Under the pieces are notes generated by a model. That model had not been told where the DNA came from. It did not search any database and saw nothing but the letters and a program-made list of their open reading frames with translations. Shown in pieces: positions 1-5,597 of a stretch of DNA of 9,229 nucleotides (positions are counted from its first letter, which is position 1; each line of letters begins with the position of its first letter). Origin of the DNA: MedAcidi-G1 sp002713545 (GTDB lineage Bacteria > Actinomycetota > Acidimicrobiia > Acidimicrobiales > MedAcidi-G1). Position numbers and translations under genes: made by a program. The DNA is taken from assembly GCA_964013895.1 (NCBI GenBank), contig CAXGYF010000045.1, forward strand, positions 1-9,229, given 5' to 3'.

Positions 1-63
1 CCATGCTCACCATGCTCACCATGCTCACCATGCTCACCATGCTCACCATGCTCACCATGCTCA
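1..63. repeat. 9-bp perfect tandem repeat, 7 copies, in nuoL
   Basis: The unit CCATGCTCA (plus strand) occurs seven times without a mismatch and reaches the left edge, so the true copy number is unknown. On the minus strand, in the nuoL frame, each unit reads GAG CAT GGT and encodes Glu-His-Gly. Because the unit is 9 bp, gain or loss of copies keeps the frame. Identical codons in every copy suggest recent expansion by slippage rather than an old, selected peptide repeat. Such an array is also a natural place for an assembly to stop. Confidence 0.97.
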
Positions 64-350
64 CTGCTTACAAGAGTCTGACTTATTTCTTCACCATGGA
101 AATTATCGCGATGATCCATCCAAGCGAACCCAGTACATATTGATAGAAGAAATACAATCAACAAAGCAGCTATCCCGAGCTCCGAACCCCCACGGGGTAA
201 ACGTTTACCAAAAAAAAGTATTCCAACAAACGACAAGGCCGGTATGAGCGGTATTAGCCATGCATTCTGTAAAAACCAGTTTCCTTCTTGAGTAATTCCT
301 AACGGAATTGAAGTTACGGACGAGGTTGTAGCTGCTAATAAGTCGATCAT
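1..350 (-). CDS. nuoL: NADH-quinone oxidoreductase subunit L, N-terminal part (cut by left edge)
   Basis: This is the first 116 codons of a NuoL, the distal Mrp-antiporter-like proton-pumping subunit of the complex I membrane arm. It begins with a short N-terminal extension. A first membrane helix follows at about residues 30-47 (WLIPLIPALSFVGILFF), then a basic turn GKRLPRGG (48-55), a second helix at about 58-77, and a hydrophilic loop rich in Asp, His and Glu. From residue 97 the loop becomes a perfect Glu-His-Gly repeat that runs off the window. The helix-basic turn-helix pattern and the position right after nuoK are typical of nuoL; the conserved antiporter core is not in view. I chose ATG at 350 because an AAGGG motif lies 8 nt upstream. 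An in-frame GTG at 353 is the alternative. The positive-inside rule puts the repeat loop outside the cytoplasm. The gene is not seen in one piece with the nuoL C-terminus at the other end of the window. Confidence 0.85.
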   Translation of the reverse strand, partial: MIDLLAATTSSVTSIPLGITQEGNWFLQNAWLIPLIPALSFVGILFFGKRLPRGGSELGIAALLIVFLLSICTGFAWMDHRDNFHGEEISQTLVSSEHGEHGEHGEHGEHGEHGEH

Positions 351-354
351 CACA

Positions 355-654
355 TTAGCCCTTCATCGAATCAATTCCAGCAAGGTCTATATTACGGCGA
401 TTGCGATAAAGCAATAAAACCATAGCTAGCCCCACACCTACTTCAGCTGCTGCCACTGCAATTACAAAAAGTGCAAATACCTCTCCTGGAATAGCTTCCC
501 TGAAAGCGGCAAAAGCAACAAGATTAATATTTACTGAGTTAAGAATCAGTTCTATTGACATTAAAACCATAACGCCGTTGCGTCTTGTCAATACTCCATA
601 AACTCCTATGCAAAAGAGGACCGCAGAAAGAATCAGAAACTGATTTAGTAGCAT
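355..654 (-). CDS. nuoK: NADH-quinone oxidoreductase subunit K
   Basis: NuoK (99 aa) is a small membrane-arm subunit related to MrpC. It carries part of the proton path between the quinone module and the antiporter subunits. Three helices are visible at about residues 3-22, 28-49 and 60-83. The two buried glutamates of the family are present: E35 (in LMSIELILNSVN) and E71 (in AAAEVGVGLA), matching E. coli E36 and E72. The length is normal for the family. The start ATG overlaps the nuoJ stop as TAATG, with AAGGG 7 nt upstream (662-666). The stop codon is followed by an ATG-TGA pair before the real nuoL start. Confidence 0.97.
   Translation of the reverse strand: MLLNQFLILSAVLFCIGVYGVLTRRNGVMVLMSIELILNSVNINLVAFAAFREAIPGEVFALFVIAVAAAEVGVGLAMVLLLYRNRRNIDLAGIDSMKG
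359..363 (-). promoter_or_regulatory. Ribosome binding site of nuoL
   Basis: AAGGG lies inside the last codons of nuoK, 8 nt before ATG 350. It is only 3 nt from the ATG at 355, which is followed at once by TGA. The spacing therefore favours 350 as the nuoL start. Confidence 0.6.
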
Positions 655-1208
655 TACTGATCCCTTCTTGCTATAACAACTGATCCAATTAAAGCTGCGA
701 GCAACAAAACTGAAATTGCTTCAAATGGAATAATAAACTGCCCAAAAATAGAATCTCCAATATCAGCTGTAGTGCTCGGAGCCTGACGATTTAATTCCGC
801 ATCTCGAAAACTATCTATGAAAGATCCTGAAGTAACCGCAACTATTAAGACTGAGACCAAAATAGCCATCCGATTTCGTTCTCTTAACTCTCCCTCTTCC
901 GTCCCGAACGAACCTTTTGTTAGCATTATTCCAAAAAGAAAAAGAACAATTATCGCACCTATATAAACCAAAATTTGAGTAACTGCAACAAATTCAGCTC
1001 CAAGGAGTATGAACATTCCTGCTGCGCCTGCTAAAACAATCACCAGATAAAGAGCGGCGTGAACAATATTTTCCGTGGTAACCATTTTCAACGCTGCCAG
1101 AATCATTACTAAAGCAATAAGTCCAAAAAAAACATTTTGAGCCACTAAAACCTCATCACTTGTTAGTGGATCTAAACCCTGAATCTGAGATAAAAAGAAA
1201 CCGGTCAT
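654..1208 (-). CDS. nuoJ: NADH-quinone oxidoreductase subunit J
   Basis: NuoJ (184 aa) is a five-helix subunit of the membrane arm that packs against NuoH, NuoA and NuoK; its third helix undergoes conformational change during coupling in known structures. The family core ENIVHAALYLVIVLAG (46-61), then FILLGAEFVAVTQILVYIGAI (66-86, split around GAEFVAV), is clear, as is the C-terminal motif PFEAISVLLLAALIGSVVIA (161-180). The conserved tyrosine of the third-helix bulge is Y82. A hydrophilic stretch at about 98-112 follows the third helix. Start and stop both overlap neighbours by one base in TAATG. AAAGG at 1219-1223 lies 10 nt before the start. Confidence 0.96.
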   Translation of the reverse strand: MTGFFLSQIQGLDPLTSDEVLVAQNVFFGLIALVMILAALKMVTTENIVHAALYLVIVLAGAAGMFILLGAEFVAVTQILVYIGAIIVLFLFGIMLTKGSFGTEEGELRERNRMAILVSVLIVAVTSGSFIDSFRDAELNRQAPSTTADIGDSIFGQFIIPFEAISVLLLAALIGSVVIARRDQ

Positions 1209-1717
1209 TAACGTGGAACCTTTAACTGTTTAGCCTCACTGCCATCTTCATACTCTTCAAATTCAGGCACAGTTTCCATCCACTTTGAGAGTTGATCTTT
1301 ATCATGAAGCAAGTCGGCCAATTTAGGTTCGGAAAATTCAAATTCTGGCGACCAAAAAAGAGCTTCAAAGGGACAAACTTCAACGCAAATGCCACAATAC
1401 ATACAAAGTGCAAAGTCAATGTCAAAACGATCCAAAGCATTTTTCTGACGAGGTTTACCGCCAGGTCTTCTTGGTGGAGCTTTGTATTTATGTCCCTCAA
1501 TGTAGATGCACCAATCAGGGCACTCACGTGCACAAAGCATGCATGAAGTGCAATTCTCCTCATGTAGTGCAATCACTCCTCTAGCTCGAAGAGTTGGCGC
1601 CTCTTTTACCCGAGGATATTGAACTGTGTGTGAACCTTTAGTTAGGGTTCTAATTAAAGTCTTGAAAGTAACGCCTAGACCTTTTATCAAACCCGGAACT
1701 CTTATCGAAAAAGCCAT
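1208..1717 (-). CDS. nuoI: NADH-quinone oxidoreductase subunit I (2x[4Fe-4S] ferredoxin-like)
   Basis: NuoI (169 aa) carries clusters N6a and N6b, which pass electrons to N2 in NuoB. Two CxxCxxCxxxCP motifs are intact: C56, C59, C62, C66 and C105, C108, C111, C115. By family knowledge C56/C59/C62/C115 hold one cluster and C105/C108/C111/C66 the other. C70 is an extra cysteine. The N-terminal segment (about 7-25, VPGLIKGLGVTFKTLIRTL) is the amphipathic anchor on NuoH. The C-terminus ends in an acidic then basic tail. I chose ATG 1717, which forms TAATG with the nuoH stop. A frame extension up to 1786 lies inside nuoH, and its cysteine-rich extra residues do not look like NuoI. Only a weak ribosome binding site (AAGTGG) is seen, so translation probably depends on coupling to nuoH. 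Confidence 0.96.
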   Translation of the reverse strand: MAFSIRVPGLIKGLGVTFKTLIRTLTKGSHTVQYPRVKEAPTLRARGVIALHEENCTSCMLCARECPDWCIYIEGHKYKAPPRRPGGKPRQKNALDRFDIDFALCMYCGICVEVCPFEALFWSPEFEFSEPKLADLLHDKDQLSKWMETVPEFEEYEDGSEAKQLKVPR

Positions 1718-2754
1718 TAGAAAACCACTTTCAATACGCCGGTAGCAACAATGTTTAATAGTGAGAGAGGCACCAATACTTTCCAAGCAAGCTGTTGTAA
1801 TTGATCCTCACGAAATCTGGGGTACGTAAAACGGAACCAGAAAATAAGGAATGAAACCAGCAACATTTTTCCTACCAAAACCAAAGGTCCAATAAGGTTA
1901 AAAAGATTACTCGTCGGATCTAACCCGGGTAAATACCAACCGCCAAGGAAAAATGTTGCTGCCAACGCTGAGAAAATTCCAGCAGTGGCAAACTCTCCTA
2001 TAAAGAAAAGCAAAAATCTCATTCCTGTGTATTCAGTTAAATAACCAGTAACAATCTCTGATTCAGCAACTGGCATATCAAAAGGTGGTTGAGTTAGTTC
2101 AGCTTGAATTGCTATAAGAAAAATCACAAAACCCAAGAACTGGGTAATTATAAAAGGATTGCCTATCCCACCCCAACCAAAAATTTCACCATTTGCTTGA
2201 GCTAAAACTATCTCTTGAACGTTCAAAGTGCCTGCTTGGATTACAACACCCATTACAGCTAAAACAAGAGGTAACTCGTATGCAACTAGCTGCCCCGCTG
2301 CCCGCAACCCACCTATCAATGAATATTTACTGGCCGAACCCCAACCTGCCATAAGAATTCCTATTACAGAGATTGACGAAACCGCCAAAGCTAGAAACAC
2401 ACCAGTATCAATATTTATGAACCAAGCATCTGGACCTGCAGGTAGGACTAAAACTAGTAAAAAGGTTGAAGCTAAAACCACAAATGGAGCTGCTTTGAAA
2501 ACTACTCTGTCTGCAGCTCTTGGAAACAAATCTTCTTTCTGAAGAAATTTTCCAACTTCTGCTAAAAGCTGTAATGAACCATAAGGACCGGCTTCCATCG
2601 GGCCCAATCGACTTTGCATAAAACTCATCATCTTAAATAAATAAAGATAAACAAGCGTTCCTGCTGGAAGAAGTACTGCTACCAACCCCAGAATTGATCT
2701 AATTACAGTTTGCTGCCAGTAAGCGAGCTCTATGGCTAAATTAAAAACTGTCAT
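1717..2754 (-). CDS. nuoH: NADH-quinone oxidoreductase subunit H
   Basis: NuoH (345 aa) is the eight-helix subunit that forms most of the quinone chamber and the membrane entrance for quinone. Family blocks are present in order: RLGPMEAGPYGSLQLLAE (49-66), GWGSASKYSLIGGLRAAGQ (137-155) leading into YE (159-160), and QPPFDMPVAESEIVTGY (222-238) followed by LTEYTGMRF (239-247). The length is normal. In the third loop the usual Pro-Glu-Ala-Glu reads PVAE, with Val229 in place of the first glutamate found in many homologues; E231 and E233 remain. The start overlaps the nuoD stop as ATGA. AGGAG at 2765-2769 stands 10 nt upstream, a good ribosome binding site within nuoD. Confidence 0.97.
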   Translation of the reverse strand: MTVFNLAIELAYWQQTVIRSILGLVAVLLPAGTLVYLYLFKMMSFMQSRLGPMEAGPYGSLQLLAEVGKFLQKEDLFPRAADRVVFKAAPFVVLASTFLLVLVLPAGPDAWFINIDTGVFLALAVSSISVIGILMAGWGSASKYSLIGGLRAAGQLVAYELPLVLAVMGVVIQAGTLNVQEIVLAQANGEIFGWGGIGNPFIITQFLGFVIFLIAIQAELTQPPFDMPVAESEIVTGYLTEYTGMRFLLFFIGEFATAGIFSALAATFFLGGWYLPGLDPTSNLFNLIGPLVLVGKMLLVSFLIFWFRFTYPRFREDQLQQLAWKVLVPLSLLNIVATGVLKVVF

Positions 2755-3923
2755 CGGTCAATATCTCCTAATATGAAATACAAACTAGCCAAAATAGAAA
2801 TGACATCGGGAACATAAACACCTTTCAAAACCCATGGCGTAATTGAAACATTGTTAAACGAAGCTGATCTTATTTTCACTCTGTAAGGAACCAGATCACC
2901 TTTAGAAATAATGTAATAACCCATTATTCCAAGAGGATTCTCTGTTTCTACATAAGCTTCGCCGGGAGGCACTTTTATGATTCTTGGGACTTTAGCCATT
3001 ATTGGGCCTGAGGGTATTCCGTCAAGAATTTGACTCACCATTTTGCAAGACTCCCTGACTTCCTGCAGGCGTACCCAATATCGCGCAAATGAATCTCCAT
3101 CAGGATGAGTCCAAACTTTCCAATCAAGTTGGTCGTGAATTAGGCCCACTCCACCATCTCTTCTCAAATCCCAATCAACTCCACTAGATCGAATATTGGC
3201 TCCTGAAAGTCCGTAAGCAAGCCCTGTATCAGCTGGAATTATTCCAATTCCTCTGGTTCTTGTTTGGAAAATTTCATTCCCAACGACAAGATCTTCCATC
3301 TCGTCGCAAAAAGAATGAATGCGGGAAAGGACATCTTTAGTTTCTTGTATCCAACCCTTTGGCAAATCGTCTTTTATTCCACCTATCCGATCAAAATTTG
3401 GATGAAATCGGCCACCAGTTACTGATTCGATTTGATTTAAAACAAATTCCCTATCCCGGAATGCATAAAAGACGGGGGTTGTTGCTCCTAACTGAACTGC
3501 CATATCACCTAAGAACAAAACAACATTCGCTATTCGAGATAGTTCAAATAAAGCAGTTCTTATCCATTGTGCCCTTGGAGGAGCTTCCACCTCCATAAGC
3601 CTTTCGGCTGCAAGGATGAACGGAACCTCATTGGCAAAACTTCCTAACCAATCAATTCTGTTTACCAGAGTTGTTACCTGCGGATAAGTTCTAACTTCTG
3701 TAAGTTTCTCATACCCGCGATGCATGTAACCCATCACAGGTTCCGCAGACACAACTTGTTCGCCGTCTAAACGAACAATTATTCGCAAAGTCCCGTGCGT
3801 AGCTGGATGTTGAGGTCCTAGATTTAGGGTCATACCTTCTGTTTCAAGTTCAATGTTGACTCTTGCATCGCTTGCTTGATTTGCTATGTAAGAAAGCTGC
3901 TGGGTTGAAGCTTCAAGATTCAT
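2751..3923 (-). CDS. nuoD: NADH-quinone oxidoreductase subunit D
   Basis: NuoD (390 aa) is the 49-kDa-type subunit, related to [NiFe]-hydrogenase large subunits but without their metal-binding cysteines. With NuoB and NuoH it forms the quinone reduction site. The block NLGPQHPATHG (34-44) gives the quinone-site histidine H39. RTYPQVTTLVNRIDWL (78-93) gives the matching tyrosine Y80 (Thermus Nqo4 Y87). Other family blocks are TGGRFHPNFDRIGGI (169-183) and KVPPGEAYVETENPLGIMGYY (317-337, conserved residues at both ends). The C-terminus reads SLYFILGDIDR where many homologues have SLD-x-x-x-G-E-x-DR. It starts in a TGATG overlap with nuoC, with AGGAG at 3934-3938, 10 nt upstream. The direct overlap with nuoH leaves no room for nuoEFG. 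Confidence 0.97.
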   Translation of the reverse strand: MNLEASTQQLSYIANQASDARVNIELETEGMTLNLGPQHPATHGTLRIIVRLDGEQVVSAEPVMGYMHRGYEKLTEVRTYPQVTTLVNRIDWLGSFANEVPFILAAERLMEVEAPPRAQWIRTALFELSRIANVVLFLGDMAVQLGATTPVFYAFRDREFVLNQIESVTGGRFHPNFDRIGGIKDDLPKGWIQETKDVLSRIHSFCDEMEDLVVGNEIFQTRTRGIGIIPADTGLAYGLSGANIRSSGVDWDLRRDGGVGLIHDQLDWKVWTHPDGDSFARYWVRLQEVRESCKMVSQILDGIPSGPIMAKVPRIIKVPPGEAYVETENPLGIMGYYIISKGDLVPYRVKIRSASFNNVSITPWVLKGVYVPDVISILASLYFILGDIDR

Positions 3924-4630
3924 CAGGTTTCTTCTCCTGATTCTTCGGTATCGTCATCATCTTCTCCAGGCATGAGCTCAACGTCAACAATTCCAGGCCA
4001 AGGTTTTGCCCTTCTGGAAAGTAAGGGAAAATCTTTTCGAAGTGGATGGCCTTCAAATTCAGTCGGCAGGTAGAGATTCACCATATTAGGATGGTTTTTA
4101 AACGAAATTCCAAACATCTCCATTACTTCTCGTTCGTGCCAGTTAGCACCGGGATACACAGGAGTCCATGTTTCAACTTCAGGAAAATCACCTTCCAAAT
4201 CAGCCTTTACATTAACCCCCAAATTTGTAACAGGGTTATGAACTCGAGCAAGCAGTTGAAAACGCTTTTCGCCACCTGTTATGCCCCATTCCATTTCAGT
4301 TTCAACTGAGACTTCATCGTCAAGATTATCTATTGCGGCATCCATCTCTCGACCAAATGGTGAAGGCATCCAGTCAATTGCAGAAAGGAAATTAAAGAAA
4401 CTCATTTCATGTTTTTCAAATAGAATCTTTGCGGTTTCTAACCAAGCTTCTTGAGTTACGCGTATCCACACATCAATCTCTGGAACTACGTGCGAGTCAA
4501 TAAAATCGCTACCCAAATCTGTCGCAATGCTCGTTACAAAAGCGTTGCGCGTCTCATCAATTATGAGTTCTTCTTGAGACTCAATTGGATCTTCAACAAT
4601 TTCTTCTGCTTTGGTATCAGGTGACGACAA
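3923..4630 (-). CDS. nuoC: NADH-quinone oxidoreductase subunit C
   Basis: NuoC (235 aa) is the 30-kDa-type subunit of the peripheral arm and sits against NuoD and NuoB. The family signature is clear: WHEREVMEMFGISFKNHP (164-181) followed by YLPTEFEGHPLRKDFPL (187-203). The preceding domain (about 47-155) fits the usual fold. Both ends are acidic: residues 5-25 hold many Asp/Glu, and the last dozen residues contain four consecutive Asp followed by TEESGEET. The start is TTG at 4630, the first possible start after an in-frame stop. No ATG or GTG occurs before the conserved domain; a TTG at codon 39 is a poorer choice. The gene overlaps nuoB by 14 bp and has only a weak GAG-type ribosome site. 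It is separate from nuoD, not fused. Confidence 0.94.
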   Translation of the reverse strand: MSSPDTKAEEIVEDPIESQEELIIDETRNAFVTSIATDLGSDFIDSHVVPEIDVWIRVTQEAWLETAKILFEKHEMSFFNFLSAIDWMPSPFGREMDAAIDNLDDEVSVETEMEWGITGGEKRFQLLARVHNPVTNLGVNVKADLEGDFPEVETWTPVYPGANWHEREVMEMFGISFKNHPNMVNLYLPTEFEGHPLRKDFPLLSRRAKPWPGIVDVELMPGEDDDDTEESGEET

Positions 4631-5117
4631 TTGGATCTCGATTCCATCGATCAGTCATGTCTTCTGAGGCTATTCTTTCTTGCAATAAGACAATTCCCTC
4701 TAATAATGCTTCTGGCCGTGGTGGACATCCGGGAACGTAGACATCTACGGGAATAATCTGATCGACACCTTTGGTTACCGAATAACTATCCCAATAAGGT
4801 CCCCCGCAATTTGCGCAAGACCCCATAGAAATTACATATTTTGGTTCAGGCATTTGTTCATAAAGTCTTCTCACAGCCGGAGCCATCTTGTCTGTAACTG
4901 TCCCAGATATAACAACTAAATCAGCTTGACGCGGACTTGCAGGAAAAGGGATAACACCCAATCTCATAACGTCATAACGTGGGGAAGCAAAGGCTGCCCC
5001 CATTTCGATTGCACAACATGCAAGTCCCCATTGATATACCCAAAGAGAATACTTTCGACTAATATTCAACAGTTTGGTCAAAGGACCAGGCAATTTGCCG
5101 TTTTCTACTAGACCCAT
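4617..5117 (-). CDS. nuoB: NADH-quinone oxidoreductase subunit B (cluster N2)
   Basis: NuoB (166 aa) holds the terminal [4Fe-4S] cluster N2, which reduces quinone. The ligands are visible: C34 and C35 in GLACCAIEM, C101 in SMGSCANCGG, and C131 in VPGCPPRPEALLEG. The block ASPRYDVMRLGVIPFPASPR (44-63) lines the quinone site in known structures. The protein ends soon after the core, with a short C-terminal tail. ATG 5117 was chosen over an upstream TTG at 5138 because the extra seven residues are not family-like and lie deep inside nuoA. The chosen start overlaps the nuoA end by 10 bp. Confidence 0.96.
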   Translation of the reverse strand: MGLVENGKLPGPLTKLLNISRKYSLWVYQWGLACCAIEMGAAFASPRYDVMRLGVIPFPASPRQADLVVISGTVTDKMAPAVRRLYEQMPEPKYVISMGSCANCGGPYWDSYSVTKGVDQIIPVDVYVPGCPPRPEALLEGIVLLQERIASEDMTDRWNRDPIVVT

Positions 5118-5473
5118 CGCAATAACCGCTTTCTCCAAGCGTAGAGAAGTCCCAAAGCCAAGATAAAGATAAAGATAAACATTTCAACTAAACCAAAAAG
5201 ACCGTATACCTCAAGGCGCGCAGCCCATGGGAAAATAAATACAGCCTCAACATCAAAGAGAACAAACATTAAAGCGAAAACGTAATATCTAATATTTGCT
5301 TGACTCCACATGTCTCCCTGCGGATCAACACCTGACTCATAATTGATTCTTTTCTGCGGTGTGTCTCGACTGGGTCTGAGTAGGCTTCCTAAACCTAAAA
5401 AAACGGATACAAGAAGAATCCCCACACCGCCAAAGATTAAAACTGTAAGCCAGTTTCGAAGAAATTCAGACAT
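5108..5473 (-). CDS. nuoA: NADH-quinone oxidoreductase subunit A
   Basis: NuoA (121 aa) is a three-helix membrane subunit at the junction of the two arms, near the quinone entrance. Helices lie at about 8-30, 63-85 and 92-112. The cytoplasmic loop carries YESGVDP (45-51), the family's YECG-like motif with serine replacing cysteine, then IRYYVFALMFVLFDVEAVF (61-79), with the conserved acidic pair D74 and E76. The protein ends in LLYAWRKRLLRW, common in actinobacterial homologues. ATG 5473 was chosen. A TTG at 5488 would add five residues, with AAAGG only 3 nt away. No strong ribosome site precedes either start. This is the only gene in the window preceded by a real intergenic gap, so it is the likely first gene of a transcript. 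Confidence 0.96.
   Translation of the reverse strand: MSEFLRNWLTVLIFGGVGILLVSVFLGLGSLLRPSRDTPQKRINYESGVDPQGDMWSQANIRYYVFALMFVLFDVEAVFIFPWAARLEVYGLFGLVEMFIFIFILALGLLYAWRKRLLRWV
5161..5178. repeat. Three-copy 6-bp repeat in nuoA
   Basis: AGATAA occurs three times in a row on the plus strand within nuoA. In the gene it encodes alternating Phe and Ile in the last membrane helix (about residues 99-104). It fits hydrophobic helix composition and is probably incidental. Confidence 0.7.
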
Positions 5474-5597
5474 CGTTTTAAGACCCAATTACCTTTGATA
5501 AATAAGAAAAGCCAAAGCTGTATACCCGACGAAGGCTACCGCAATTTATCGCTTTCGGATGCGTTTGGAAGCCTTGAATGAAATATTTCACTATCAC
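5474..5597. other. Non-coding gap between nuoN and nuoA
   Basis: This 124-bp stretch is the only intergenic space above 4 bp in the window. On the minus strand it should contain a nuoA promoter if nuoA begins an operon. I found no good -35/-10 pair at normal spacing; TATACA at about 5528-5533 is the best -10-like word but lacks a partner. I also found no G+C-rich stem followed by a T run that would mark a terminator after nuoN. A weak imperfect stem (GCTTCC with GAAAGC, 10-nt loop) is present. The gap begins with a 12-bp palindrome just after the nuoN stop. If the operon is tandem or circular, this is the head-to-tail joint. Confidence 0.6.
5579..5590. repeat. 12-bp perfect palindrome after nuoN
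   Basis: TGAAATATTTCA equals its own reverse complement. It lies 7 nt downstream of the nuoN stop and just over 100 nt upstream of the nuoA start. It could be a binding site for a dimeric regulator or part of an A+T-rich leader. A single copy in A+T-rich DNA can also arise by chance, and no second copy was noticed. Confidence 0.5.

Noticed and set aside
1222..1572. Long open frames on both strands inside nuoI
   Set aside because: They lie wholly within nuoI, whose ferredoxin motifs are intact, and show no family-like sequence of their own.
1718..1786. Longer nuoI start at 1786
   Set aside because: The added 23 residues come from the nuoH 3' end read in another frame and are not NuoI-like; ATG 1717 gives the normal length and a TAATG joint.
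2228..2542. Plus-strand 104-codon open frame opposite nuoH
   Set aside because: It is antisense to a well conserved gene and has low-complexity, non-family composition.
5500..5560. Possible terminator or sigma-70 promoter in the nuoN-nuoA gap
   Set aside because: Stems are only four to six imperfect pairs and no -35/-10 pair has proper spacing, so neither was annotated.
5478..5597. A 39-codon open frame on the minus strand starting GTG directly after the nuoN stop and filling the nuoN-nuoA gap
   Set aside because: It has no recognisable family, a short length that chance easily gives in one frame, and no clear ribosome site. Its fit to the gap is suggestive but not enough.
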